From: Nigrospora sphaerica
Taxonomy: Eukaryota; Ascomycota; Sordariomycetes; Amphisphaeriales; Apiosporaceae
Direction of reading: 5' to 3'
Length of the DNA: 64,000 nt
NCBI GenBank assembly: GCA_018287875.1
Contig: JAGVVL010000001.1
Location: forward strand, 186,001 to 250,000
The notes under the pieces were generated by a model, which saw nothing but the letters and a program-made list of their open reading frames with translations, had not been told where the DNA came from and ran no database searches. Position 1 is the stretch's first letter, and every line of letters begins with the position of its first letter. The position numbers and the translations under genes are program-made. Shown here piece after piece: positions 23,566 to 36,055 of the stretch.

Positions 23566-26018
23566 ATGGGCAGCCATTCCGACGATGGCTCCGACGATGG
23601 CACTCCCGCCCCTCGGGGCATGGCCGGCCTCTGGGCCGTCATCAAACCCTATCTACCGCCCGTCAATTTTATCACGCTGCACCACGCCTACTTCATCTTC
23701 GGCGGTCTTGCCGCCGCCGCCCTCTTCTACGCCGTGTCGACGGACCGGACCACCCGGACCCTCAGCTTCGTCGACGCCTGGTTCCTCATCGTCTCGGCCT
23801 TTACGGCGAGCGGGCTCAACACGGTCAACCTCAGCGAGCTGGCGACGGGCCAGCAGGTCATCCTGTGCATCATGACCATCCTGGGCAGCCCCGTGCTGGT
23901 CTCGCTGGTGACCATCTGGTACCGCTACCACATCTTCGAGAAGCGCTTCGACCACATCGTCAAGGTCGAGCGCGAGCGGCGTCGCCGCGGCCGCGCCACC
24001 GGCACCATGGTGGGCATGGCCGGCGCCATGTTCGGCCTGCCCGTCATGTCCTCCTTCGGCGCCAAGAAGACGCACGCCCAGCGCGCCGTCCAGGACGCCT
24101 TCGAACTGTCCAAACCTCGATCCCGCGAGCATCCCCAGACCCAGCACCAGCACCAGCATCGGCGCCAATCGTCCCAGACCAGCACCGCCACCGCCCGCCC
24201 GCCATCGCACCTGCAGGCCATCCGGGAGGAGGAGGAGGGCCGGCGCAACAAGGAAGACGCCGCCACAATGAGCTCTTCCGCCACCGTCGGTGCTCCGGCC
24301 GTCCCGGGGGGCGATGGGCCCCCGATGTACCGCATGCACACGCGCCAGAGCCGAGGCGGCCGCGAGTTCAACTTCCACTCGTTCCTGCGCGAGAACAAGA
24401 CGTCCATCGGGCGCAACGGCCAGTTCTTCGACCTCGACGACGACCAGCGCGAGTACCTCGGCGGCGTCGAGTACCGCGCGCTGAAGCTGCTGTTCGTCAT
24501 TGTCGCCGTCTACTTCGTGGCCCTGCAGTTCCTGGGCGCCGTCGCCCTCGGCGCCTGGCTCTCGGTGCACAGCCGCGCCGTCACGGCCGTCAACGCCCAG
24601 GACCCCTGGTGGGCCGGTATCTTCCTCGCCATCTCGGCCTTCCACAACGCCGGCTTGACGCTGCTCGACGCCGGCATCGCCGCCTTTGTCGACGATGCCT
24701 TCGTCCTCATCGTCGTCACCTTCCTGTCCCTTGCCGGCAACTCCTTCTTCCCCGCCTGCATCCGCGCCGCCGTCTACCTCTGCCGTCTGGTGCTCCAGCA
24801 CGGCGTCTGCCGCTGGGTCCGCGAGCCCGACGACTTCGACGTCTGGCTTGAGGCCTTCGATTTCATCCTCAAGTACCCCCGTCGCCTCTTCATGCTCATG
24901 TTCCCCTCCAAGGCCAACTGGGCCTTCGTCACCTTCTTCTCGAGCTTGGTCGTTGTAGACTGGGTCTGCATGCTGGTCTTCAGCATCGGCAACTCCGTCA
25001 TGGAAGCCCTCGCCGTCGCCCCGCGCGTGGGCATTGCCCTCTTCCAGGCGGCCATGACCAACGGATGTGGGCTCGCCATCGTTTCCATTTCGGGCCTCTG
25101 GTTTGACGCGCAGGTGCTGCTGCTCATCATCATGTATCTTGCCGCCTACCCCGAAATTATCGTCATGAGGAACTCCAACGTACGTCCCCTATCGTCTCAT
25201 GGCGTACTTCTCGTTTTGTCCGTTGCTCGACGCTAACCACCCCGTTCTGGGCGCAGGTCTACGAGGAACGATCCTTGGGTCTCTACACGGCCGCCGAAGC
25301 CGAGAAGCAGGACGACGAGGAGGAAGAGGCAGAAGCGCGGGGCTCGCTCGACGATCTCGTCGTGTCGTCGCGGGGACCCCTCATGTCGCCCACGCGCGGT
25401 CACTTCGACCCCCGGTTCGACGCCATGTCGCACGCCACGGGCGTCTCGCAGGCGCCGTCGATCCGGATGCTGTCGCAGGTCGGCCGGCGCGGGACGCAGT
25501 TCGTGGGGCGGCAGATCCAGAAGCGCATGAACTTCCAGGGCGTCGGCGTCGACGCGCCCAAGCTCAAGCGCGCGCAGCTCGTGCACTTCGACGCGCCCCA
25601 GGCCGCTCAGGAAGGCGGCGTCGACCTCGTCTCGCAGCACTTGCGCGGCCAGCTGTCGCACGACATCTGGTCCATCGCGGCCGCGCTGCTCTTCATCACC
25701 CTCATCGAGACGTCGCACTCCATCGAGGACCCACGCACTTACAGCGTCTTCACCTTCCTCTTCGAGATCGTCTCGGGCTACACCAATATCGGCCTCTCCG
25801 TCGGCCTGCCCGACTCGTCCCTCAGCTTCTCGGGCGGCCTTTACCCCGGCAGCAAGATCGTCATGATTCTGATGATGATCCGCGGCCGCCACCGTGGTCT
25901 TCCGGTCGCCCTGGATCACTCGGTGAAGCTCCCCGGTTGGGACAATGCAAAAGCAGAGGAGGAAGATGCCCAGATACGCCGTACCATCAGCCGGGCCCGG
26001 GCCAGCGCAGAGTTGTAG
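23566..26018 (+). CDS. TRK-type potassium transporter
   Basis: Exons 23566-25179 and 25257-26018 give 791 residues; the 77-nt intron falls before VYEERSLG. Four pore-loop motifs with the filter glycine are visible in order: SAFTASGLNT (about 85), SAFHNAGLT (about 360), MTNGCGLAIVS (about 500) and SGYTNIGLSVGLP (about 745). This is the four-fold arrangement of TRK/Ktr/HKT potassium transporters in the plasma membrane. A long hydrophilic loop (about 150-290) between the first and second units is basic, with Q/H-rich and acidic patches, as in fungal Trk1 proteins. The tail after the last pore loop is short. The gene is GC-rich and intact and is probably the cell's high-affinity potassium uptake system or a paralogue. 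Confidence 0.93.
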
Positions 26019-27576
26019 TTGTTGTTTTTGTTCAATCGTAAAAGCTCGAAGACGTCAATCACGCTCTTCAGGCCATTTCAGCTCCATTATCGTCTGCCAA
26101 CTGTGAAGGATGTTACTGAACAGCGTGGCCAAAGTCCGCCGAAGCTAGTTTTCGGGTCATGTACCTCCTGCTCATATCGGCTCAGCTGTAAGGTTTATTT
26201 GGCTTGCAGCATCTCCACTTTGAGAAGACATGACATGTGTTCTCCATGAGGTCCAGCGGGCCCACGCCGGTCGTCATGAATAGTTTTAATTCGGAGAATT
26301 CTAAAAGAGAGTAAATTGGGACAACGTAACTTGCGCGGAGTGAGGTGGGACGCCCCCAAGCCATCCTCAACGGCCTGCATGCAACAGAGCTTGATATTGG
26401 CATATTCCTTCCGCGAAGCAACCCCAGGCGTCGACCAGGGTTGAAGAGTGCAACATTCCTTACGCCATTGGTGGGATAAGATGGCGTAGTCCCTGTGCTA
26501 TCACTGGGGAACTTAGGATTCTCTAGTGTGCGGGTATTGAGCAGGGGCGTAGTCAATTGTTACGCCCAGATGTCGTGGACGCTAGAAAGCTGGAGGCCAG
26601 GGAGTGTAAGCGGCCGTCATTGATACCAGCTAGGTCATGTATCGGAGGGTGCGGGCATGTAAGGCTATATGAAGGGTCGCAGTATCTGGCCCACAGCTTA
26701 CACAGGCCGCAAAATGCGCTCTGTAAGCGCTGAAAGCTTGGCTGAGCAGCTGCTACACATTTGAAAGCGTCACACAATAGCATGACAGAGGAATTAGCCA
26801 TCCGCGGTATGCATTGCCTGCAGGGTGAAAGAAGGATCCTACACGAATTCAGTCTGTTGGTACGCATTCGAGCCATACCCGCGGCTACGCATTGACCCTT
26901 CTGTTGCTGCGCTTCACCAGTCCGCCTACAGCCATCGAGTCGCGGCTCGCAGCTCCGTCGCCTGTAACACGCCGATTACCACGCTGGCCGAACAGGGGAA
27001 ATCCAGGTCCGGCCCGTCACCGCTGTGATATCATGATGTGCGCTCTCTAAAAGCGAGAAAAGAAAGGGCGAGGTTCTGAAATGCCCCTTTGTGGATTTGC
27101 CAGGGAGCGGCAGGTTTGCGACCGTCTGTCGTTGAATTAAGCTTAATACTTAGGCCAAACTTGTTTTTTCCACTTTCTTTGTGGTTTTGGACCATTTGCT
27201 GACTCGCAACGCCCGGCGCGCCCTCAGGTACCAGATCTGTAATCAAGGCAGAACCAGTGGCCGAGTACTTTGAATGTAAATAAATAACGGCAGTGTGGGT
27301 GCGAAGCGGACGGAATCACCGGCAATGCACACACCCTGATGCGACAGTAAGCACTGGGGATGGCGCAGTTTCAGCTCATGCACCAAGTCAGCACTATGGC
27401 TGCGACGCAATCGTTCCTGACAAGGAAATATGGTGATTCGTACAACAGTCATCAGCTTCGCTATCCGGATCGTGCATACGCAAGTGCTCATTCCGGCCGC
27501 GACATTATAAAGTCACAGGGAGGGCTCCCATCACGCTCTGGCGAGCAAGCGACACCGAGGCTGCTTTTTCCCAATC
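26019..27576. other. Intergenic, TRK / broken membrane gene
   Basis: About 1.5 kb of mixed sequence with only short unsupported frames on both strands. No repeat or RNA gene was recognised. Confidence 0.45.
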
Positions 27577-28892
27577 ATGGCGACCGAAACCCATTCGGCC
27601 ATCCACTCGCTTCAGTACCAAAGCTACGACATCCCGTTCGCGAAATGGGTATCGCTCCTGACGCTCTCCTTGGCGCCCCTGATTGCCCATATCATCGCCG
27701 GCGCACCGCGGGCCTTTTATCTGTGCAAACGCCGGCCTAAGTGGCACGAGCGGCTCGTTCACTAAAACCCGACCTCAGTGCTCTGGCGTTACGCAGCCAT
27801 CGCAGACCGGCGGATCCGAGCCCGGGACTGGAGCCGGGTCGACATGGCGGCCGCGAATGCCATCTTTTGGACTTCGGACGGCTGGGACGCGTCCGAAAGC
27901 ATGGTCGAACGGAGTCTGCTTTATTGCACGCATTTGCCGGACCACGGCCGCGTTGCCTTGCTATCGGTGGACATGCTCAAGACCGGAATCGTCACCCTGC
28001 AGGGCGTGCAGACCTTCGTTGTTCTCATCCGTGCGCTCGGGGCGACGACCCTTCGGGTTCCTTCGTTCTGAACATGGGCGTCGACTTCATCTTCTCTCCC
28101 CTGGCCTTCATTGGCCTCCTTCGGCTCTCGAGCGCTCTTTGGCTCACCGACGATTTCAATTACACCCCGAGGCCCTCGTCCGAGCTCGCACAGTATCCCC
28201 TCCACGGCGAGGCCACGCGTAGGAGCTCGTTAGACAGCTTCCTGGAACCCCCCGTGCAACCGGAGCTGCTGGGGAACCGCTATGGGCCGACATCGCGATG
28301 GTCGAGTTGGCTCTTCCGTGCGCTGTACCTAGTGCCCCTGCTCACCATGCTGGTCATCTGCGCCCAGTTGATTGCCAGGGCCTTCTGGATCGATCATCGG
28401 TATAACGCCAACATCACCGCCTCCACCTTCCTAGTGGGAATCTGCTACATCATCTTCCTAGCCGCCACGAGCGTAATATGCGCATTCTACTTCATTAAGG
28501 ATTCTACGAGTACTGTACTCCCGTGTGTTACGGCCACGTGGTATAAGGCTTACACGCTAATGGTTATGGCTATGGACTTGGGATCCTTTATCGTCTCGTG
28601 TATTGAAACTCGCGAAGCTCCATGTGGCTGGTTCACGAGCCTCGGGGGTAATGCTGGAGATTACAGGGCCTGTTACAGTCCCTCGACTCAGACTGTCACT
28701 TCTCTAAATACGGGCACTACGGGGTGGGGTCCCTTTGCGATCGCCACGAACTTTACGCAAGGCAGTCTTCGGAACAGAACGTTACAGTCTGGGCAGTTTT
28801 GGTTGTACAATTTCACGGGAACATGTCTCGGCAATACACATGACCCGGAGGTAGGACTAGCTCAGATGCTTGAAACTGTCATTTACGTATGA
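27577..28892 (+). pseudogene. Multi-pass membrane protein gene with one stop and one frameshift
   Basis: The frame opens at ATG 27577 with a first hydrophobic segment (KWVSLLTLSLAPLIAHIIAG). It meets TAA at 27763-27765 directly after RLVH, then continues in the same frame with NPTSVLWRYAAIADRRIRARDW. Near 28,030-28,070, in a G-rich spot, it shifts by one base to SFVLNMGVDFIFSPLAFIGLL and runs to the stop at 28892. At least four further membrane segments follow (about 28,080-28,150, 28,310-28,390, 28,420-28,500 and 28,540-28,610), then an extracellular-looking tail with several N-glycosylation sequons. I do not recognise a named family; it looks like a fungal integral membrane protein of unknown role. 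Only two lesions separate it from an open frame, so it is either a young pseudogene or carries two sequence errors. Confidence 0.7.
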
Positions 28893-29186
28893 ATGGTTTC
28901 TTTAAGTGGGAACTGAAGCCGTTTATTCCGAATCTTGAGCCGGCCTCATTAAAAAACAGTTTCTGGAAACCCGACAGTGGGTGACGAGAGACGAACCGGA
29001 GCCATAACCTGAGGGCATGGCATGGTACTTTAAGTTTCCAGAGAAAGCCTCAATCGGTTTAGTAGACATACAGAGTTGACACTATGGAATCGGCGTTGTA
29101 TTGGGTGGTTACGCAATAGCACCCCCCCTGGGAAGAAACACTTCAAGTACTGCCCCATGGTGGCCTTTTCCACACCCGCCGCGGTA

Positions 29187-29993
29187 CTATTCCGGTACCT
29201 GTATGTGTGGCACTCCTGCCGCCGCCGCATTAAATCTTGCCGCGCCCGCGGCCATGTTCTTCCACTGCTCAAGTTCGCTGGTATCCCTCGGGGCATAGAT
29301 CATGAGGTAGCTCCACGGCATGAAACCCCGGACGCCGGCTAACTTGTGTCGCTCGGCCCAACCGCGCTCAATCAACCGTGCCGCATCCGCGAGGCTGAAG
29401 ATGGCATGCGTGCTCCCCTCGCCGTGGACATGGAGAAACTCGCCCTTGGTACGGCGGAGCACCGGTGGAAGAGGTACGGCGTCGGCGAGGAACAGGGCGT
29501 CATGGCGGGGGCCTTCGAGACCCGAGGGCTTGAGGCAGAAGACGCCCGGGTTCGCAGACGCCAGGCGGGCCAGGTACGTCTTCTGCTCCTCGACAGCCGC
29601 CGGCGAGGCGCAGTCGCTCGTTTGTCGCTGCGGCGCGACGAAGGTGGGCACCGTCGGCCGCACGCCGTCTCTAGGGGGCGGGAGCGCGGCGTCGCCATCG
29701 CCGGCGCCGTCGAAGAAGGACAGACCGCCGGCCGCGCCGTACACCTCCTGCTGCTCTTCCATGACGTACGGCGCTACGGCCCGCACGTCGGAGCGCGAGA
29801 GCGGGCGCATGAGGACGTTGCCGAGCCAGCCCACCAGGTTGTACGGCAATCCGCCGGGCCCGATGCGGAGCCACTCGCGGTAGTTCGTGATGGAATAGGC
29901 CAGGAGCGGCAGAGCGCCCAGGGCCAAGCCGATGATCATGGGGGCATTTTTGTTGTGGCCGATCATACTCGCTCTGGAACGAAGGGCATCCAT
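29187..29993 (-). CDS. Luciferase-like domain (DUF5519) protein, membrane-anchored
   Basis: A single exon encodes 268 residues from the ATG at 29993, which gives MDALRSRASMIGHNKNAP and then one membrane segment (about 18-36); the frame stays open upstream to 30185 but without family character. The C-terminal third holds the signature of fungal luciferase-domain proteins: LRRTKGEFLHVHGEGSTHAI, SLADAARLIERGWAERHKL and YLMIYAPRDTSELE. Despite the name, no light-producing activity is known for this fungal family; its role is undefined. It is single-copy here and not obviously linked to its neighbours. Confidence 0.82.
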   Translation of the reverse strand: MDALRSRASMIGHNKNAPMIIGLALGALPLLAYSITNYREWLRIGPGGLPYNLVGWLGNVLMRPLSRSDVRAVAPYVMEEQQEVYGAAGGLSFFDGAGDGDAALPPPRDGVRPTVPTFVAPQRQTSDCASPAAVEEQKTYLARLASANPGVFCLKPSGLEGPRHDALFLADAVPLPPVLRRTKGEFLHVHGEGSTHAIFSLADAARLIERGWAERHKLAGVRGFMPWSYLMIYAPRDTSELEQWKNMAAGAARFNAAAAGVPHIQVPE

Positions 29994-31045
29994 GTCGTAG
30001 ACCTGTCCGCTCTTCGGCTTGCAGTAATCGGAAAGAACACCGAACACAACTCCGGGCTCGAGAGCGGGATCAGATCCAATTTGTAGTCGTGCTCGGCGGA
30101 ACAAGGGACCGAAACTAAAATCTGACTGGCGTGAATTCTGAATGCATGGCCTGACGTGGTCTGATTGAAGCTGCGCCTTAATCAACCAATGGCAAGCGAT
30201 TATCGCGACTGCCGAAAAGCACAGGTGCGAGTGCTTTTAAAACTCTAATGGTGCAGAAGGAACGGATGAAAGGGCCCCTTACGGCACTGCTAGTTGACGA
30301 TGACCGACCCCTGCTTGTGGCTTAGCTTCTCAGCAGATGCGCAGCCAGATGTACCGAAATCTTGGGAAAGGCCATGATGTCTCAAGTTGAGGACGTGATA
30401 ACGCCCAGTCGGTTTGAATCCTTCTTATGCACGGTGCTCTCTCGGAGGAGGGTGCTCAGGCTCAAGACAAACAGTAAAACGCGGGAGAATCACGTAACAA
30501 AACCCCAACAAACCATTGGTAGGGTCGCCACGAATGAGGCATAAGATTTATCAGGGAAATTTTAGCCTTAGCTATAAGGACATGTTGTAGTTGCACTTAA
30601 CCTCTTTATCATCTGGTTGAATCGTGGCTATGCGCCTAACTCAAACCCCGCAAGGATCCCAGAGGCTCACCACCCGCGGATTCTCCACATTTTCCACATC
30701 ATGTTATCTTGATAGTCACATTAGACGCCGTTGGATCACTGCGTCCAAACAAGTTTGGCTTTGTCGGTCCGTGTTGCCTATGAGTGGTACCATCGTTGTA
30801 GAGTTTCTGGGTTCCCTGGATGTATCACTGGCTGCCGGCGCAGTGCAGAATACGTAATCGTTATGACAAGATGCAACAAATAAGTGAGTGGGTCGACGGC
30901 ACATTTTTAACCAACGGGCCTCGTTGCACAGGCACCACTCTGGCCTTGGGATATATCCCGCCGAGTCCTCACGCAGCTGATACGGTACCTGCCTGGTTTA
31001 CCGTCCCGGGGCGGGTTGGCTGGGTCTTTCCACCCTGGCAGTGCT
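29994..31045. other. Intergenic, luciferase-domain gene / aquaporin 3' end
   Basis: About 1 kb with the promoter of the minus-strand gene at its left and the aquaporin 3' flank at its right. Short frames only; nothing supported. Confidence 0.45.
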
Positions 31046-32175
31046 TCACCGCCCCCTGTATATGCTGTTTGCACCGTATGGCCGCCTGTCGCGCGGCCTC
31101 CAGGTGAACCGTCCCGTAGAATGAGTGCCAGTTCGTTGCGCCTCATCGCCAACTGCGTCGCCATTGGCATCGTCGTCTTCCTTTACGTCATCTCCCACGA
31201 TCATGTCGCCAATCATACCGGCGTCGGCGTTCTGGTCGGGGCTGATGGTCCAGGATTCGAGCTTCCTCACGAGCAGGTAAAAGCCAGTGGCTAGGAAACT
31301 CCCAAGGCCCGGCCCGACCCAGTAGATCCAGTGGTAGGACGGGAAGCTCCCTTGGACGACACAGGGTGCAAACGATCGGGCGGGATTCATACCCGCTCCT
31401 GTGTAGAAGCCACCCCTTCGCACTTTTTGTTAACAAGATGACCACCGGGCGATAAAGCCGTAACTTACATCATGACGGCGACAAAAATGGCCAGGCCGAT
31501 GCCGATGGGCGCAATGTAAGACGCATTGTGCTTCTCCGCCGCCAGCATAAAGATAGCAAAGACGATTTGAGCGGTGAGAAACATCTCGATGAACAAGCCC
31601 TGCACGACGGTGGTGCCGCCGCTGAGCTCTGTCCCCGCGGCTTTTCCGTTGGGAAGCAGACCCAAGACGACGGCCGAAGCCAGGATGGAGCCGACGAACT
31701 GGCCGATGACCATGAGAAGCGCCCGCACGGGGCTCACGGCGCGGATCAGGAGCATGGCGAGCGTCACGGCGGGGTTGAACAAGCTGCCGCTGATGCGGAA
31801 GAAGACCCAGGCGTTGACGGCGATGGACATGCCCCAGCCCAGGGCGATGAAGAGCATCTTGGCGGGGTCGGCGGCCAGCTCACCGCTCGCCTGCCGCGTG
31901 ACTTCGGCCGAGTCGACGACGGCCGTGCACCCCAGCGCCGTCAGCATAAAGGAAAACGTCCCGACCGTCTCGGAGAGCATGTTGACGATGTCGGCCCGAA
32001 TCGTCTTGGGCACCCTGCGCCGGAACTTGTCGGCCAGCGGCTGCGATTTCTCCTCGGGCTCGGCTTCGGCTTTCGGCGGCGGCGTCGGTGAAGTGTCCTG
32101 GTGCTCCGGAAGAATCGGGGCCGGCCGCTTGAGGCTCCAAACCCGGCGGCGCCGGCCGACTTTGGCGGCCGCCAT
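31046..32175 (-). CDS. Aquaporin (orthodox, AQY-like)
   Basis: Exons 31469-32175 and 31046-31415 give 358 residues; the 53-nt intron has a gtaagt donor, gttaac branch and gcgaag acceptor. Both pore motifs are intact: [13 protein letters not shown] in the first half and [13 protein letters not shown] in the second, with [25 protein letters not shown] between, as in fungal water channels. Six membrane segments and two half-helices fit the fold. The N-terminal tail (about 70 residues) is basic and proline-rich. The C-terminal tail is acidic ([14 protein letters not shown]) and long, so it may be a regulatory tail. The ATG at 32175 has a good context (aacATGg); an in-frame upstream ATG at 32331 is possible but less likely. 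Confidence 0.9.
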
Positions 32176-33764
32176 GTTCGAGGATCGCGACGGCGGAACA
32201 GGCACCAAAAGCTGTAGCGGACGGGAATGCGCGCTTGACCGGCCGCGCGGGTGGGTTTTCCTGGGAAGGCCCCCTGAAGAGAATCCCAAAGGGAAGGGGA
32301 TGGGCCACGGCGCAGCAAAGTCTTTTATCACAGGATATCATATCGACGTCATTCGACGAGGAGCAAAATGTCCGGACTTCATTATCCAAGATCCGGTCGT
32401 TGTGGGTCATTTACGCCTTTTGACATGGCGCACGGCAACGGCCCGGTCCCGCTGGGCTTATCTCAATAACGATATCAGTCTGTATGAAGATCACTTTTTT
32501 TTCCTGTGGCTGGGCCGCACCTACAGCCCCCATGACGCCAGGGGAGCCGCGGCCGTCCTAGGTGTCATCTTCGGCGCAGTATGTGCCAAGTCTCCGGCCA
32601 GGTTCTTCTTTCGCATCCCGATCGAGCCCGTCCAGGCCCCCGGCAAAACCGTAGTGAAGGGACGCGGCTTTGCGTGCTGGTAATTTACCGGTCCACTTTC
32701 ACAGCTCCGGGGCTTGGCATGTAGGGCACGTATGATGCGGGCCGAAAGCCTGCCTGAAGTTCGATCGCACCTGAGCCTCCGTGTCTAAGGGTGGGTCATT
32801 TGGGACCAACTTTTACGTAATGGAAAGTTTTCTGGAATCATCTACGAAGTGGTGAAGTCGCTGCCAACCATACAACAAAACGAAAGGCGCAAAAAGCACA
32901 GGACACCACCGAGTATGCTGACTGACCCACTGATCATCTCAGTCTTTTGATGCAGGAAAGGATGAGAAATCGAGCTTAATGCCACTATATTATAATTCGA
33001 TTCCAGAAATAATCGAGTCATCTTAGATAAAAAGAGCCTATGATTCTTCGACCTATCGTTTCCGTCTTCTATGCCAAAGTTCAGCTCGTTGACGGAAAAG
33101 GACCATCCTACCAGCAACTGCGCTAAAATTCTTGGGTCTAGGGTCTCTATCATTGGTTTGCATAGGAATGCAACGCCACATGGAGTCAACAAACAAGTTT
33201 ATAGTTCGTCACTCTCCGTCGTATCGGGGAAATTTCGTTTGGGTATGTGGAGGAGTGAAGGCTGGGGAGGATCGTGTAAGAACAACACCGGAAAGGTACG
33301 TGATGCAGGAAAAATTGCCGAATGAGAATATGAGAAGTCAGACTCCCTTAAAAGGCGACAGAGAAATCCATGGCACCACTCGAATTACATGGCATAACTG
33401 TCGAAGACTGCGCCTAATTCGGGGAACTTGATGGCCCAAGAGGCTGTGCAGTTCGCTATGTACATGGCTTCAGGTTTATAGATGAAGAGCACCGAGGGTG
33501 AGACGATTGACATGCTTCAGCGATGCCTGTTATTGACAGTAACTTTTAAAGTTCGCCACCTTGATCTGTGATATCTCCCCTGGGCGTCTAGTCGTGACAC
33601 GTCCTCTTTGATCGGCCATGCGGAAAGCTTGTCGAACCGAAAAGGTACTTTTAGTCGGACCATTGTTTCTAGAAAGCCTGCGTCATATCTTCATACTCCG
33701 TGCGATCTTCATGGGCTCTCGTCGCGCCGCAATGTTTTCACGGCTACTGCATATTCGTTCATTG
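32176..33764. other. Intergenic, aquaporin / second regulator
   Basis: About 1.6 kb: the aquaporin promoter region on the left and the 3' flank of the minus-strand regulator on the right. The long plus-strand frame over 31,574-32,683 is the antisense shadow of the aquaporin. Nothing else was supported. Confidence 0.5.
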
Positions 33765-35472
33765 TCATACCAAGCCGTGAGCTCGGATCGAAAGCGTGAG
33801 ATGCTCCCGTCTAGGCTCTTTCCCATGCCACGTGGTTGTCGCTTCCGTCAGCGTGACGCGCAGCTGAGTATAATTCTCGTTCCAATGACCCTCCGTCCAG
33901 TGGTAGCGTGCATCCACCACATCTTGTCCCTGGCTGCTCTGGTAGGCGCCTTCGACCTGAACGATGGCCCATATCCCAAGATATATCGCCTTCAGGCTCC
34001 AGGGCGACGCCGGTCCCATCTGTCGCCGGCATAGCCCCAGAGCCTTCAGTCGCGTCGGATGATGGCGCATGTCCCGGGCGTTGATCAAGAGTGCTGGTAT
34101 CATGGTTAGGCATGGTCGATCGCCGAGGGGGTCCGAATCTGCCCCGTCCAAACAGGGATCAGAATCTTCCAATGCATTCTCGACCAACGATATCCACTCT
34201 TGTATTTCCTCTTCTTGGGCGACTGGAGGGATGATGTCAGTGTTCGTGGTTTGTGGTTGGTCGTTGTTCTTCCCCTGCACGATAGACGCCGCCGAAAAAA
34301 TGATCTGCTTCATCAGGAGGGTTGAATGCCGGTCGACACCCGAACACTCCGACAACCTCCTTTCCGCCTCCCTCTTCCACTGTTCCAGGGTTGATAGTAT
34401 GTCTTGGGGGATGGACATGGGGATAAAGGTACCAAGTCCAGGGGTGGATGTGAGTTGCCACCCCACCAGCATCGTGGTAAACTGGAACCAGCCCGTGACG
34501 AACTCGCGGAGACTCTTTTGCGGACCGGCAACAAGCATTTGGCTAGGAGATGCGAATGGCACGTCTTTTAGCCGCTGGCGGGCCCGCGGGTACATGGGTG
34601 AGACCATGCTGTTGTGTAAAAAGTTGCTGTATATGAAGAACTTGGCTTCTTCCAGGCCCGGATCCGAGGGCGCGCCACAAGAGGTGCCAGGTAGCAGCGA
34701 GTCTGAATCCGGGCCTCGTAAGAAGCCAATGGCCGATGCCGCCAGTCTATCGACGGCTTCGGAGTTGTCCTGCAGCTGTTCAAACAATATGAACAGAACG
34801 CTGGTCATGAGAACCACGCGGTACCGCGTGCTGGGGTCGTCGGCGAGGAGCTTTCTTACGCCGGCGACGGCCCGGGCGTAATGCTTTATGGCCGCGCAGT
34901 AATGCTCGTTCCGCAGAACCCCTGACAAGCTGTGGTGAAACATTGGAGCGGTGTTGGCAAGGGATCTCCGCGAGTAGGCGAGAGCGCCGATGCTTAGGAC
35001 GGCATCTAAGATCTGTCGACTGTGCTCGCATTGTTGGAGCGCCGTTCGAGACAGAAAGTCAACCAATCCAGGACTGTCCATGCGCGGCCGTGACACTTGG
35101 ATAAGGATTTTCCGGTGGAAGTACTCGAGATATCTGATCTCGGTTGGCGTGAGCGCTGCAATGGCGGACTGCGGTAGTGATCGCGGCGGTACTTGTTGAG
35201 GTAGCCCGATAGCGTTAACGAACCGCGGCTCCTCGTTTCGAGTTGGCGGTCGCGGTCGGGCCACGGACTCGTACCAACAGGTTAGGTTCTGAAAGGTACA
35301 GGCGTGGCATTTCGGCTTGGTCTCGTCGCACTTGATCTTTCTTTTTTTGCAAGCGGCGCAGCCTGCATTCGGCGTTAGATGGGGGATGAGGGCGCATAAT
35401 TACGTGGGATGGAGTACCGGTGCGGGCTTTGGGCGCGAACGCACGCTTACGGACCGCCTGTGGTTTGGTCAT
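33765..35472 (-). CDS. Zn2Cys6 transcription factor
   Basis: Exons 35418-35472 and 33765-35362 give 550 residues. The short first exon encodes MTKPQAVRKRAFAPKART and the intron splits the glycine before the first zinc cysteine. The cluster then reads GCAACKKRKIKCDETKPKC followed by HACTFQNLTC, a canonical C-x2-C-x6-C-x6-C-x2-C-x6-C. The remainder is a fungal regulator middle region with PTEIRYLEYFHRK, LDAVLSIGALAYSRRS, HYARAVAGVRKLL and a helical C-terminal part. This layout is common among regulators of unknown target that start with a short basic leader. Its nearest gene is the hydrolase at 36,056-37,069, on the same strand and about 580 bp upstream. Confidence 0.9.
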
Positions 35473-36055
35473 GGGGTAGCGTGACCTGCCGGCTTGACCG
35501 AGACAGCAAGGAAGGCTCAAGGAAAACAAGTGCAAACGAGCACCGGGCAAAAGGCAACGCGTCGCCGAGGGTCAGCGTGCAGCGGTCCAGACGACGGTAA
35601 TGAGGAGGCAGCGTCTTCGTGAGCACCCTCAAGTCACGAGCTCGTCCGTTTACCCTGTGTGAAGACAGGCAACCCGGTCGCTCACGGACCAAGAGGGTGG
35701 CCGTGTAAGGCAACTACGACTTCGGCGTTTCCGGAAAATTACTAAAACCGAGAACCCCGCCCTAACTAGGTTCTGGTGACACAGAGGTTAGTGGGAATGA
35801 AAGCCGGCAGTATCGTCTCGAGTGATATCAATTGGGGGGCTATTTAAGTATGTACATAAGAGAATGGGTGATGCCGACCGATGCGAGTCGGAAGAGTGTA
35901 GACCGGAAATGGAGGGTTGCGTCGGACACGGCATGTTCGGTACTAAATTTAGGTACACAAGTAAGCATCTAGCATCTGTGGGCCGAGCCGTAGGCCTAAG
36001 CGCCCTGAAAACGGTAGCGTACACGGTACACAGCAACCCCCCCAAATCTCCACGT
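35473..36055. other. Intergenic, regulator / hydrolase
   Basis: The promoter of the minus-strand regulator and the 3' flank of the hydrolase lie here. No further feature was seen. Confidence 0.45.

Noticed and set aside
23653..24801. 382-residue minus-strand frame
   Set aside because: Antisense shadow of the TRK gene, caused by high GC at third positions.
31574..32683. 369-residue plus-strand frame
   Set aside because: Antisense of the aquaporin; no domain of its own.
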